Below, in pieces: positions 9,920 to 20,728 of a stretch of DNA of 64,000 bases. Within the stretch, counting starts at the first letter, position 1; every line of letters begins with the position of its first letter. This DNA is from Martinezella miluonensis (GTDB taxonomy: Bacteria; Pseudomonadota; Alphaproteobacteria; Rhizobiales; Rhizobiaceae): contig NZ_FMAH01000001.1 in the NCBI RefSeq assembly GCF_900094545.1, positions 310,001 through 374,000 on the forward strand, read 5' to 3'. Made by a program: the position numbers and the translations under genes. Under the pieces are notes generated by a model. That model had not been told where the DNA came from and ran no database searches. It saw only the letters and a program-made list of their open reading frames with translations.

Positions 9920-10526
9920 GTTTGGGAAAACCCTCATAAAGGGCGGAATGATCGCCCTCCCAGTTCACCATGCCCGGCTTGGTGAGCATGCCGCGCGGGC
10001 TGACAAAGCTCTGGATGGTCCGCATCGGCCGCTCGTGCCACTGGATGTTGAAGGCCCATAGTTTCGGGAAGAAGCAGAGCGACGCATAGGGGAGGTGATC
10101 GTGAATCCACCAGGCAAGCTTCTGCCAATCGCCCTCGTGGGCGTGGTGATCGATCAGCCACGGCACGACGATGCAGACTGCCGAGCCCATGCAGCCATCG
10201 AGATCGCGCATATCCCATATGTGATGCGCGGCGGTGTGAGGGTTGGTCGAGCAGTTCAGCCCATTCTTGTTGCCGAAGGCATTGACCTCGGGCGAGCGGT
10301 AGCCCGAGCGGATATGTAGCCGGCCAAAGGTCGCCTCCAGCGGCTCCAGCAATTCCTCGCAGAGCCTGCGGCCGGTCTCGATCGCGAGATCGGGATCCTC
10401 CGGAATATTTGGGATGCGATAGAAATCGGCGATTTCCGAATGCAGGAAATCGCGGAAGAAGAAATTCTTCGAAAGCCTGACGCGGCCGAGATCCTCAAGC
10501 CCCTTCATCGACCCCGGTTTTCTCAT
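9909..10526 (-). CDS. Uncharacterised protein with peptidase-M15-like segment
   Basis: The 205-residue product is preceded by AAGGAGAT, so the ATG at 10526 is sound. The middle part, LHIRSGYRSPEVNAFGN, recalls the substrate-binding stretch of M15 D-Ala-D-Ala carboxypeptidase-like proteins (SGYRSxxxN), and HTAAHHIWDMRD could hold the metal-binding His and Asp. The C-terminal half is rich in Trp and His and does not match what I know of active M15 enzymes. No signal peptide or membrane helix is visible, so an envelope role is unsupported. It may be a diverged or phage-derived relative. Confidence 0.8.
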   Translation of the reverse strand: MRKPGSMKGLEDLGRVRLSKNFFFRDFLHSEIADFYRIPNIPEDPDLAIETGRRLCEELLEPLEATFGRLHIRSGYRSPEVNAFGNKNGLNCSTNPHTAAHHIWDMRDLDGCMGSAVCIVVPWLIDHHAHEGDWQKLAWWIHDHLPYASLCFFPKLWAFNIQWHERPMRTIQSFVSPRGMLTKPGMVNWEGDHSALYEGFPKLRS

Positions 10527-10628
10527 CGCGGCAATCTCCTTCCTGAAACCATCCGATCAGTCGAGGCGAGTTATGGCATCGCCGCCGCCCGATTTCTGTC
10601 AGCAGTCTCTCTCGCTGTTTGCTCCTAC

Positions 10629-10672
10629 GCAATTCCGGACGCAAAACCGGTGCCCACTTTTGCTGGAATTGC
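10629..10672. repeat. 44-bp intergenic palindrome, family A, copy 2
   Basis: The element runs from GCAATTCCGGACG to CTGGAATTGC, in the same orientation as the copies at 45961 and 50404. It ends one base before the LysR stop codon at 10674-10676, so it lies immediately 3' of that gene. Confidence 0.85.
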
Positions 10673-10673
10673 T

Positions 10674-11567
10674 CTAAGGCCCAGTATATTTAAAGAAATC
10701 GATGAAGGCTCTGAGCGCCGGGCGCATCTGGCGGCGGCTCGGATAATAGATGCAGAAGCCAGGATAGGGTGGGCACCAATCCTCGAGCACGCGGATGAGC
10801 TTGCCTTCGGCCAGCTCCTGCTGCACGCGTATGTCGAAGAGATAGGCGAGGCCGGCGCCGTTGACGGCTGCCAAAACCCCGAGCCGATCCTCGATCACGA
10901 TCAGGGGGCCATCGATGGCGACGACCAGCTCGCGGCCATCCTTCTCGAACTCCCAGCGATAGAGCGAGCCATCGGTAAATCGCCGCTTGATGCAGCGGTG
11001 ATGAACGAGATCGCGCGGATGCAGAGGCTTCGGATGCTTCTCGAAATAGGCCGGGGAGCCGGCGATGACGGTGCGTATATCAGGCGAGACCTTCACCGCG
11101 ATCATGTCGCCCTCGATGCTTTCCGCCAGCCGGATTCCGGCATCGTAGCCTTCCTTGACGATATTGCTGAAGCCATCCTCATTGGCGATTTCCAGCGTGA
11201 TGTCCGGGTAGGTATTGAGGAAATCGCCGAGCCGCGGCGCCATCAGGAGATCCGAGGCAAAGCGCGGGGCGGTGATGCGCAACGTACCGGCCGGGCGGCC
11301 ACGGGTCGCAAGGGTGTCCTCCAGCGCGATGTCGATCTCCTCCAGAGCCGGCGCCAGCCGCTGGAGCAGCGCCTGGCCTTCCTCGGTCGGGAGCACGCTG
11401 CGCGTGGTGCGGGCAAGCAGCCGCACGCCAAGACTTTCTTCAAGGCTGGAAACGGCATGGCTGACCGCGGACGGAGCGATCGACAGTTCCTTGCCGGCAG
11501 CGCGGAAGCTGCGATGTGCGGCGACGGCGGCAAAAACCGCGAGTTGGGAGAGCTGGGTTCGATTCAT
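10674..11567 (-). CDS. LysR-family transcriptional regulator
   Basis: The 297-residue protein has an N-terminal winged helix-turn-helix (residues 1-60, including FRAAGKELSIAPSAVSHAVS) and a C-terminal periplasmic-binding-protein-like effector domain. It is divergent from an aldo/keto reductase 131 bp away, the usual layout in which LysR regulators control both themselves and the neighbour. A 13-bp palindrome lies just upstream of its start. Confidence 0.93.
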   Translation of the reverse strand: MNRTQLSQLAVFAAVAAHRSFRAAGKELSIAPSAVSHAVSSLEESLGVRLLARTTRSVLPTEEGQALLQRLAPALEEIDIALEDTLATRGRPAGTLRITAPRFASDLLMAPRLGDFLNTYPDITLEIANEDGFSNIVKEGYDAGIRLAESIEGDMIAVKVSPDIRTVIAGSPAYFEKHPKPLHPRDLVHHRCIKRRFTDGSLYRWEFEKDGRELVVAIDGPLIVIEDRLGVLAAVNGAGLAYLFDIRVQQELAEGKLIRVLEDWCPPYPGFCIYYPSRRQMRPALRAFIDFFKYTGP

Positions 11568-11570
11568 TGA

Positions 11571-11583
11571 TCTATATTATAGA
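11571..11583. promoter_or_regulatory. 13-bp palindrome, candidate LysR operator
   Basis: TCTATATTATAGA is a perfect inverted repeat (TCTATA, T, TATAGA) three bases upstream of the LysR start, within the divergent spacer. A position overlapping the regulator's own leader fits autorepression. It partly fits the T-N11-A rule for LysR sites (T and A as ends of a dyad). The link is inferred from position only. Confidence 0.4.
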
Positions 11584-11698
11584 ACAGCCTGTAAGGATTT
11601 GCATGGATTTTCATTCATTATGCGGAACCCTACCTTGAGCTCGTAGGCAGCGGACATAAGCCCCCTGCCACTCCCATAAGGCTCAAGAGGAATAGACC

Positions 11699-12694
<996 letters not shown>

Positions 12695-12724
12695 CAATTG
12701 AGGCACTGCCATCGGCTGAACGAA

Positions 12725-12755
12725 GACACCGGCCATCAAGGCCGGTGTCATTTTG
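12725..12755 (+). terminator. Rho-independent terminator of the aldo/keto reductase gene
   Basis: The stem GACACCGGCC pairs perfectly with GGCCGGTGTC around a five-base loop, followed by ATTTTG. The ten-base GC-rich stem and short T run fit a terminator on the plus strand. Confidence 0.85.
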
Positions 12756-12947
12756 GGACTGAAAAGAAAAGTGAAGTTCTCCCAAGAGGTAGCGGAATAT
12801 GCGGATCGTCTGATTTGCAGGTTCTTTCAAGCTCCTAGAAAGATCGTCATAGGCGTAAATCTTTGCCATCTCTCCACGCTCGGTTGACAAACGGGTCTGA
12901 AATTTGAAGATTGCGCCATCAAAAACGGGGCAGCGTTGGGAGGACTT

Positions 12948-15900
12948 ATGTCTAAGCGCGCGTTTATCGGCTTCTCTACTTTTCTTCTCGCCACTTTCGC
13001 ATCTCTGAGCCTTTCGGCCGCGGCTGACGTCAAGCGCCAGGTGGTCACCACGAAGGATGGCGATTACTTCGGTTTCGATCTGCGCACCGAGCAGAACGTC
13101 ACGCTGGACCAATGCTCCGCGTCCTGCATCGGCGACAAATCCTGCAAGGCCTTCACCTACAATCCCAAGGTGAAATGGTGCTTCATGAAGTCCGACTTCA
13201 ACCAGCTCAACAGCTTCCCTGGCGCGATCGCCGGCAAGATCGTCGAGACGGCTGCCGTCACGGAACCGGACATTGGTGCTGCCCCCGCCCTTTCCTTCCT
13301 GTCGGACGATTTCGTTAAAAGCGCGCGCGACGCCAAGAGCACGCTGACGCTCGGCAGCGAGTTGAAAGGCCAGGGCGTCGAAAGCCTGATCGCGCTCGGC
13401 CGTATCGAGCTGACCTCCGGCAACGTCAACAATGCCCTCAACGCATTCCAGGGGGCGCTCTCGCTCAGCCCGGACAATGGCGATCTCTGGGTCGAAATGG
13501 CGCGCGCCGCCAATACCGTCACGAACGATACGTCCGTCGCCACCAGGGCGGCCTATGCGGCGCTCAACGGCTACCAGCTGACCCGCACGACGAGCAGCCG
13601 CGCCGATGCGCTCGCAGTTCTCGCCGAGGCGCTGAAGAACGCGCAGAACTATCGCCCGGCGCTCGGCGCCTACAAGGCGAGCCTTAATCTCGTCAGCTCC
13701 GCCGCTGTCCAGGCGGCCTATAACGATCTTCTGGCCCGCCAGGGCTTCCGCGTCACCGGCAACACGCTCGACAACGACAACGCTTCGCCACGCGCCTGCG
13801 TGCAATTCTCCGAAAAGCTGGTGAAGAGCGGCGTTGACTACACGCCTTTCGTCACCCTCAACGGCGCGGCACCGAAGGGCGTCGATGCCAAGGACAACCA
13901 GATCTGCGTCGAGGGCCTGGAATTCGGACAACATTACCGCATTTCGCTGCGCGCCGGTCTGCCCTCCTCCGTGGATGAAAACCTTGCCTCCCAGGTCAAT
14001 GTCGACGTCTACGTCAAGGATCGCACGGCCTCGCTGCGCTTCACGGGCGACAATTTCGTGCTGCCCTCCACCGCACGCCGCGGCATTCCGATCGTCTCCG
14101 TCAATGCCAACACGGCCAATCTCAAGCTCTACCGCATCGGCGATCGCAACATTGCGCAGCTCCTCAATGGATCGCAGTTCCTGACACAGATGGACAACTA
14201 CAGTGCCCAGACCATTCAGGACACCAATGGCGAACTGGTCTGGCAGGGCTCCATCGAGATCAAGCAGGAGCTCAACAAGGATGTCGCGACCAGCTTCCCG
14301 GTCGACGAGGCGCTGCCGAAGCGCAAGCCCGGCGTCTATGTGCTGACGGCGGTTGCGCCCAACAGCGGCCATGAATGGGATCCGCAGGCTACACAATGGT
14401 TCGTGGTTTCCGATATCGGCGTCACCACCTATGCCGGCACCGACGGGCTGAATGTTTTTGCCCGCTCGCTCGGCAGCGCCAAGCCGCTTGCCGGCGTGCA
14501 GCTGCAGCTGCTTGCCAAGAACAATGAAATCCTCGGCACCGCAAAGACCGATGACAAGGGCCGCGCCACCTTCAGCGCAGGCCTGATGCGCGGCACGGCG
14601 GGGATGACGCCAGCCGTCATCACCGCGCAGAATGGCGATCAGGATTATGTCTTCCTCGACATGACGCGCGCAGGCTTCGATCTTTCCGACCGCGGCGTTG
14701 CCGGCAGAACCGCGCCCGGCGCGATCGACCTGCTGACATGGACGGAACGCGGCATCTACCGCGCCGGCGAAACGGTGCATGCCTCGGCTCTTGCCCGCGA
14801 CGTCAGCTCGACGGCGGTCGAAAAGCTGCCGCTTACCTTCGTCTTCCTCCGCCCCGATGGCGTCGAGGACCGCCGTATCGTCACGGACGGCGGCAAGCTC
14901 GGCGGCTACAATGTCGACCTGCCGCTGCAGCAGACATCAATGCGCGGCACCTGGACGATGAACATCTATACTGACCCGAAGGGCTCTTCCATCGGCTCGC
15001 AGACCTTCCTCGTCGACGACTTCGTGCCGGATCGCATCGAATTCGATATGAAGAGCGATGCCAAGGAAATCGAAGTCGGCCAGCCGACGCCGATCAATGT
15101 CGACGGACGCTACCTCTATGGCGCTCCGGCAGCCGGCCTCAACCTCGAAGGCGAAGTGACGCTGAAGCCGACGCGCCAGAGCGATGCCTACAAGGGCTAT
15201 CAGTTCGGCCTCGCCGACGAAGGCGCCGGCAAGGCAAATGCAAACAATGACGACGACAGCAGCGGCGGCGACAGCAAGGCCGAGAGCACGCAGGTGCCGC
15301 TCGAAGACCTGCAGGCGCTGGACGAAGACGGCAAGACCACCTTCAACGTCACCATCAACGACACACCTTCGACCACGCAGCTGCTGAACGCCAACATCAC
15401 CGTTCGCATGCAGGAAGCCGGTGGCCGCGCCGTCGAGCGCTCGCTGACGCTGCCCGTCAAGGCAGATGGTCCGCGCATCGGCATCAAGCCGGAATTCGAC
15501 GGCGATCTTGGCGAGAATGCCATCGGCAACTTCCACGTCATCGCTGTCGATGCCAACGGCCAGAAGCAAGCCATGCAGGGCCTGACCTGGAAGCTGCTCA
15601 GCGTCGAGCGCAATTATCAATGGTATCGCGACGGCAATAGCTGGAAATATGAGCCGATCATGTCCACCAAGCAGGTGGCGGTCGGCACGGTGAACGCCAC
15701 GACCGATGGCGCGGCAATTTCCATGCCCGTCACCTGGGGCCGCTACCGGCTGGAAGTTTCCACCGCCGATGCCAACGGCCCTGAAACGAGCATCGAATTC
15801 AATGCCGGCTGGTATGTCGCCTCCACCTCGACGGAAACGCCGGATGCACTGGAAATCGCGCTCGACAAGGCAAGCTATCATGTCGGCGACACCGCCAAGC

Positions 15901-18464
15901 TGAAGGTGACGTCGCGCTATGCCGGCCAGTTGATGGTGACAGCCGGCTCCGAAACGCTGATTTCGGTCACCAGTGCCGATATCGGCGCCACGGGCGGCGA
16001 AGTCGACATCCCGGTAACAGCCGATTGGGGTGCCGGCACCTATCTGACCGCCACCCTCTTCCGCCCCGGTGAAGCGCAGGAAAGCCGCATGCCGATGCGC
16101 GCCATCGGCATCAAATGGGCGCCGGTCGATCCCGGCGAGCGCAAGCTGCAGATCAAGCTCGACGCGCCGCAGAAGACCTTGCCTCGCCAGCCACTGACCA
16201 TCGGCGTGCAGGTATCGGGCGCCGGCGCCGATGAAGACGCTTACGTCACGGTTGCCGCCGTCGATGTCGGCATCCTCAACCTGACGCGCTACCAGCCGCC
16301 AGCACCGGACGAGTGGTATTACGGCCAGCGCCAGCTCGGCCTTGAAATCCGCGACATCTACGGTCGCCTCATCGACGGCTCGCTCGGCGCGACCGGCAAG
16401 CTGCGCACCGGCGGTGACGGCGGACAAGCCGCCCTGTCCGCGAGCCCGCCGACGGAAAAGCTGGTCGCCTTCTTCTCAGGCCCGGTCAAGCTCGACGCCA
16501 GCGGCAAGGCCAATGTCAGCTTCGACATCCCGCAGTTCAACGGCACGGCAAGGCTGATGGCTGTGGCATGGTCGAAGGCAGGCGTGGGGCATGCGACGCA
16601 GGACGTGATCATCCGCGATCCGGTCGTCGTCACGGCCAGCCTGCCGAAGTTCCTCGCACCGGGGGACAAGGCGAACCTGCGTCTCGATGTTGCCAACACC
16701 GACGCCCCCGCCGGCGAGTATACGCTCGCGGTTACGGGCAACAGTGCCGTGAGCGTGGATGAAAGTGCCACGCAGCAGAAGATCAACCTGCAGGCCGGCG
16801 GCAAATACAACATCACCCTGCCGCTCACCGGCGGGAAGCCCGGCGACGGCACGGTCTCGATCAAGCTGTCGAATGCTTCGGGACTCTCGCTCGATCAATC
16901 GGTCGACATCCCCGTTCGCCCTGCACAGCTGCCGGTCACCGAACGGCGTCTCATCGCGCTGGCGCCCGGCAAAAGCCTGACCGTCAATGCCGACCTTCTT
17001 GCCGACAGCGTGCTGCCGGGCGCCTCGGTCAGCGTCAATGTCAGCCGCTCCAGCGCCTTCGACGTGCCGGCGCTGCTGATGAGCCTCAGCCGCTATCCCT
17101 ATGGCTGCGCCGAACAAACGGCGAGCAGCGCGCTGCCGCTGCTCTATTTCAGCGACATGGCGATCAAGAACGGCCTTGCGGACGACACCGAAATCCGCAA
17201 GCGCGTGCAGGACGCCATCTATCGTGAAATGTCCTACCAGTCCTCGACCGGCAGCTTCGGCCTCTGGGCCCCCGGCTCGGGCGATCTCTGGCTCGATGCC
17301 TATGTGACCGACTTCCTGACCCGTGCGCGCGAGCAGAAGTACAGCGTGCCGGATCAGGCCATGGTGCAGGCCCTGGAAAATCTCCAGAACGCGCTGAGCG
17401 CCAACACCAACGTCAAGGATAACGGCAACGAGATCGCCTATGCGCTCTACGTGCTGGCACGCAACAAGAAGGCCTCGATCAGCGATCTGCGCTATTATGC
17501 CGACACGATGCTGAACGACTTCCCGACGCCGCTGTCCAAGGCGCATCTGGCTGCGGCTCTGGCGCTCTATGGAGACGCACAGCGCTCGCGCAACATCTTC
17601 GTCGATGCCTTGCAGATGTCGCAGAAGGCGGCCGTCACCAAGGTCAGTTTCGCCCGTTCGGATTACGGTTCGTCGCTGCGCGACGGTGCCGCCGTGCTGG
17701 CGCTTGCCGCCGAAAGCCGCCCTGTCCCGCCGATCATTCCCGATCTCGCAAGCGTCGTCGCCAAGGATTGGCAGAGCCGGAAGTATACCAGCACGCAGGA
17801 ACAGACCTGGATGCTGCTCGCTGCCCGCGCCCTGCAGAATGGCGATGACGGCCTGACGCTCGACGTCAACGGCGCTGCCCATACCGGCACCTACATGGCG
17901 CAAATGTCGGGCGATGCCCTGATGGGCCATCCGCTGACCGTCACCAACACGACGCGCCAGCCGCTGTCTGCGGCCGTCACCTCTGTCGCCGCTCCGGCTG
18001 CACCATTGCCCGCCGGTGGTAATGGCTTCAAGATCGAGCGCAAGTACTACACGCTCGATGGCGAAGAGGCGAATGTCAGCCAGGCACAGCAGAACGAGCG
18101 CTATGTCGTCGTGCTGCACGTCATAGGCGACAATGACTGGCCGCAGCGCCTTCTCGTGACCGATCTCCTGCCTGCGGGCTTCGAAATCGACAATCCGAGC
18201 ATTGTCAGCAGCGCCCAGCTTTCGAATTTCGACTGGCTGAGCGATGTGCAGCCGGCCCATGTCGAGTTCCGCTACGATCGCTTCGTTGCCGCCTTCGACC
18301 AGACCTACGGCGCTAACCGCGACCTGAGCTTCGCCTATGTCGTGCGCGCCGTTACACCCGGCGTCTACGACCATCCGGCCGCGAGCGTCGAGGACATGTA
18401 TCGTCCGCAGTCCTCGGCCCGTACAGCGATGGGCCGCATGGAGGTGCTGGCCGCCCAGCAGTAA
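12948..18464 (+). CDS. Bacterial alpha-2-macroglobulin-like protein with PAN domain and thioester motif
   Basis: This 1838-residue protein has a signal peptide (about 1-24, ending LSLSAAADV), then a small cysteine-rich PAN/Apple-like domain (about 30-80, CSASCIGDKSCKAF), TPR-like helices (about 120-240), a long series of macroglobulin beta-domains and, at about 1385-1390, the thioester motif YGCAEQ (Cys1387, Gln1390). Alpha-helical thioester-domain repeats follow, then a C-terminal receptor-like domain. It is the counterpart of E. coli YfhM, which traps attacking proteases in the periplasm. As in E. coli, pbpC follows (8 bases apart), suggesting repair of peptidoglycan when the outer barrier fails. 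The ATG at 12948 with AGGA upstream was chosen because it gives the signal peptide. Confidence 0.93.
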   Translation: MSKRAFIGFSTFLLATFASLSLSAAADVKRQVVTTKDGDYFGFDLRTEQNVTLDQCSASCIGDKSCKAFTYNPKVKWCFMKSDFNQLNSFPGAIAGKIVETAAVTEPDIGAAPALSFLSDDFVKSARDAKSTLTLGSELKGQGVESLIALGRIELTSGNVNNALNAFQGALSLSPDNGDLWVEMARAANTVTNDTSVATRAAYAALNGYQLTRTTSSRADALAVLAEALKNAQNYRPALGAYKASLNLVSSAAVQAAYNDLLARQGFRVTGNTLDNDNASPRACVQFSEKLVKSGVDYTPFVTLNGAAPKGVDAKDNQICVEGLEFGQHYRISLRAGLPSSVDENLASQVNVDVYVKDRTASLRFTGDNFVLPSTARRGIPIVSVNANTANLKLYRIGDRNIAQLLNGSQFLTQMDNYSAQTIQDTNGELVWQGSIEIKQELNKDVATSFPVDEALPKRKPGVYVLTAVAPNSGHEWDPQATQWFVVSDIGVTTYAGTDGLNVFARSLGSAKPLAGVQLQLLAKNNEILGTAKTDDKGRATFSAGLMRGTAGMTPAVITAQNGDQDYVFLDMTRAGFDLSDRGVAGRTAPGAIDLLTWTERGIYRAGETVHASALARDVSSTAVEKLPLTFVFLRPDGVEDRRIVTDGGKLGGYNVDLPLQQTSMRGTWTMNIYTDPKGSSIGSQTFLVDDFVPDRIEFDMKSDAKEIEVGQPTPINVDGRYLYGAPAAGLNLEGEVTLKPTRQSDAYKGYQFGLADEGAGKANANNDDDSSGGDSKAESTQVPLEDLQALDEDGKTTFNVTINDTPSTTQLLNANITVRMQEAGGRAVERSLTLPVKADGPRIGIKPEFDGDLGENAIGNFHVIAVDANGQKQAMQGLTWKLLSVERNYQWYRDGNSWKYEPIMSTKQVAVGTVNATTDGAAISMPVTWGRYRLEVSTADANGPETSIEFNAGWYVASTSTETPDALEIALDKASYHVGDTAKLKVTSRYAGQLMVTAGSETLISVTSADIGATGGEVDIPVTADWGAGTYLTATLFRPGEAQESRMPMRAIGIKWAPVDPGERKLQIKLDAPQKTLPRQPLTIGVQVSGAGADEDAYVTVAAVDVGILNLTRYQPPAPDEWYYGQRQLGLEIRDIYGRLIDGSLGATGKLRTGGDGGQAALSASPPTEKLVAFFSGPVKLDASGKANVSFDIPQFNGTARLMAVAWSKAGVGHATQDVIIRDPVVVTASLPKFLAPGDKANLRLDVANTDAPAGEYTLAVTGNSAVSVDESATQQKINLQAGGKYNITLPLTGGKPGDGTVSIKLSNASGLSLDQSVDIPVRPAQLPVTERRLIALAPGKSLTVNADLLADSVLPGASVSVNVSRSSAFDVPALLMSLSRYPYGCAEQTASSALPLLYFSDMAIKNGLADDTEIRKRVQDAIYREMSYQSSTGSFGLWAPGSGDLWLDAYVTDFLTRAREQKYSVPDQAMVQALENLQNALSANTNVKDNGNEIAYALYVLARNKKASISDLRYYADTMLNDFPTPLSKAHLAAALALYGDAQRSRNIFVDALQMSQKAAVTKVSFARSDYGSSLRDGAAVLALAAESRPVPPIIPDLASVVAKDWQSRKYTSTQEQTWMLLAARALQNGDDGLTLDVNGAAHTGTYMAQMSGDALMGHPLTVTNTTRQPLSAAVTSVAAPAAPLPAGGNGFKIERKYYTLDGEEANVSQAQQNERYVVVLHVIGDNDWPQRLLVTDLLPAGFEIDNPSIVSSAQLSNFDWLSDVQPAHVEFRYDRFVAAFDQTYGANRDLSFAYVVRAVTPGVYDHPAASVEDMYRPQSSARTAMGRMEVLAAQQ

Positions 18465-18472
18465 GTGCAGCC

Positions 18473-20560
18473 ATGAAAGCACGATGGAAGATTGCGATCG
18501 GCCTTGGAGCCACTGCCTTGACGGCGGTGGCTCTGGTCTTCGGCCTTAAGGCCGCGGACCGCGCCTTTCCGCCGCCACTGGACAATGCCCGCCTGGTCTC
18601 GGCCGAGGTACTCGATGCCAATGGCGATCTCCTGCGCGCCTTCGCCACGCCAGAGGGGCGCTGGCGGCTGAAGACAGGGTTTGCCGATGTCGATCCGCAA
18701 TATCTGCGCATGCTCGTCGCCTATGAGGATCGGCGCTTCTACGATCATCACGGCGTCGACCCCATAGCGATCGGCCGCGCCTTCATGCAGCTCGTCACGC
18801 ATGGCCGCATCGTCTCGGGCGGCTCGACGCTTTCCATGCAGGTGGCGCGTCTGATCGAGCCGCGCAGCGAGCGGTCGGTAACGGCGAAGCTTCTGCAGAT
18901 CGTCCGTGCCATCCAGATCGAGCAGCGGCTCAGCAAGGAGCAGATCCTCGATCTCTACCTGACGCATGCGCCCTACGGCGGCAATCTGGAGGGCGTTCGG
19001 GCGGCAAGCCTTGCTTATTTCGGCAAGGAGCCGCGCCATCTGAGCGTGGCGCAATCCGCCCTACTCGTCGCCCTGCCGCAGCTGCCGGAAAAGCGCCGGC
19101 CGGACCGCAATCTTGCGACCGCACAGGCTGCCCGCCACCGCGTGCTCGAGCGCGCTGCCGTCGCCACCATCATTGGCGAAGGGGAAGCCGAGCGCGCTGC
19201 GCTGACACCCATCCCGGCCGACCGGCGGCAGCTGCCTGCCTTTGCGGCGCATCTCGCCGAACTCGCTCTCAAGAAGCAGCCCGGCGTCATCCAGCATCGG
19301 ACGACCCTGCGCCGCAGTGTGCAGCAGGGGCTGGAAGCCGTCGCAGACGCGGCGGCAAAGCGGCTCGGGCCAAAAGTATCGGTGGCCATGATCATGGCCG
19401 ATGCCAAGACGGGCGAGATCATCGGCGAAGTTGGCTCGGCCAACTATTTCGATTCCAGCCGCTCGGGATGGGTCGACATGACCCGCGTGCTGCGCTCGCC
19501 CGGCTCGACCTTGAAGCCTTTCATCTACGGCCTTGCTTTCGAGCAGGGCTATGTGGCCCAGGAGACGATCATCGAGGATCGCCCGGCCGATTTCTACGGC
19601 TACCGCCCCCGTAATTTCGATATGACCTACCAGGGTGATGTGAGCGTGCGCCAGGCGCTGCAGCTGTCGCTCAACGTGCCGGCCGTGCGGCTGCTCGATG
19701 CTGTCGGGCCGACCCGGCTGCTGGTGCGCTTCCGCCGCGCCGAGGTGAAGCCGAAACTGCCGCCGAACGAAGCGCCCGGCCTTGCCATCGGCCTCGGCGG
19801 CGTCGGCGTCACCCTTAAGGACCTCGTGCAGCTCTATGCAGGGCTTGCCAATCGCGGCAAACCCATGCGGATCGGCGATGGCGTTCAGGACCAGCCGGGA
19901 CCGATCGACGGCGAGCCGCTGATGGAGCCGATCGCAGTCTGGAACATCACCGACATTCTCTCGGATATCATCGCACCGCGCGGCAGCAAGCAGCTCGGCA
20001 TCGCCTACAAGACTGGCACCAGCTACGGCAATCGCGACGCATGGTCGATCGGCTATGACGGCGCGCATGTGCTCGGCGTCTGGGTCGGCCGGCCGGACAA
20101 TGGCGCGGTTCCAGGGTTGGCAGGCTATGTATCGGCGGCACCCATCCTGTTCGAGGCCTTCGCCAAGTCAGGCGTCGCCATCACGCCTTTCCCCCCGACG
20201 CCCATGGGGGCGGTGCGCATCTCAGCGACCGAACTGCCTATCAGCCAGCGGCGCTTTTCCGTTACGGCCGCCGGGCTGCTGGCCGCTTCGAGCCGCGAGC
20301 CGGCGCCACAGATCGTCTATCCGCCCGAAGGCGCGCGCGTCGATCTCGGGGCGAGCAGCGGTGTCGATCAGATCGCGCCGCTAGCGCTGAAGCTGCAGGG
20401 CGGACGGGCACCGTTTCGATGGCTCGCCAACGGCAAGCCACTGCCCGAACTTTCGCGCCGCCGCACCAACCAATGGACGCCCGATGGCGCCGGCTATTCG
20501 ACGCTGACGGTCATCGACGCCGCCGGCCGAGCCGCAAGCGTGCGGGTTTTTGTCGAATAG
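18473..20560 (+). CDS. pbpC: Penicillin-binding protein 1C
   Basis: A 695-residue bifunctional peptidoglycan synthase. An N-terminal membrane anchor (about 7-25) precedes the transglycosylase domain, with catalytic Glu in AYEDRRFYDHHGVD and the GGSTLSMQVARL motif. The transpeptidase domain has SxxK in PGSTLKPF, SxN in LSLNVPAVR and KTG in YKTGTSYGNRD. The last 90 residues form the PBP1C-specific C-terminal domain. It follows the macroglobulin gene by eight bases, the conserved yfhM-pbpC order. Confidence 0.96.
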   Translation: MKARWKIAIGLGATALTAVALVFGLKAADRAFPPPLDNARLVSAEVLDANGDLLRAFATPEGRWRLKTGFADVDPQYLRMLVAYEDRRFYDHHGVDPIAIGRAFMQLVTHGRIVSGGSTLSMQVARLIEPRSERSVTAKLLQIVRAIQIEQRLSKEQILDLYLTHAPYGGNLEGVRAASLAYFGKEPRHLSVAQSALLVALPQLPEKRRPDRNLATAQAARHRVLERAAVATIIGEGEAERAALTPIPADRRQLPAFAAHLAELALKKQPGVIQHRTTLRRSVQQGLEAVADAAAKRLGPKVSVAMIMADAKTGEIIGEVGSANYFDSSRSGWVDMTRVLRSPGSTLKPFIYGLAFEQGYVAQETIIEDRPADFYGYRPRNFDMTYQGDVSVRQALQLSLNVPAVRLLDAVGPTRLLVRFRRAEVKPKLPPNEAPGLAIGLGGVGVTLKDLVQLYAGLANRGKPMRIGDGVQDQPGPIDGEPLMEPIAVWNITDILSDIIAPRGSKQLGIAYKTGTSYGNRDAWSIGYDGAHVLGVWVGRPDNGAVPGLAGYVSAAPILFEAFAKSGVAITPFPPTPMGAVRISATELPISQRRFSVTAAGLLAASSREPAPQIVYPPEGARVDLGASSGVDQIAPLALKLQGGRAPFRWLANGKPLPELSRRRTNQWTPDGAGYSTLTVIDAAGRAASVRVFVE

Positions 20561-20573
20561 AGCCTACAGCCCC

Positions 20574-20668
20574 GCGCGTCACATGTGACGCGCAAAGGTC
20601 GCTGTAGCACTTTAGATCTGCTGCATAATTTTATCCTTAAATCGATTTCGATTTAGGGAATTATGCAG
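20574..20668. repeat. Mosaic intergenic repeat (RIME-like) with two dyads
   Basis: The element opens with a perfect 20-bp palindrome, GCGCGTCACATGTGACGCGC at 20574-20593. A second dyad at 20621-20668 has outer arms CTGCATAATT and AATTATGCAG and an inner palindrome TAAATCGA-TT-TCGATTTA. Size and position 3' of pbpC fit the rhizobial intergenic mosaic elements. Only one copy is in this window. Confidence 0.75.
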
Positions 20669-20728
20669 TAGCAAATCCTCGTGACCGCACTGTCGTATTT
20701 TTGCCAGCCTGCATAGCCTATGGTATCT

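Noticed and set aside
10440..11570. 376-codon open frame on the plus strand
   Set aside because: Antisense to the LysR gene and repeat; the LysR product is clearly the real one.
16476..18482. 668-codon open frame on the minus strand
   Set aside because: Antisense shadow of the 3' half of the macroglobulin gene, with no motif or ribosome-binding site.
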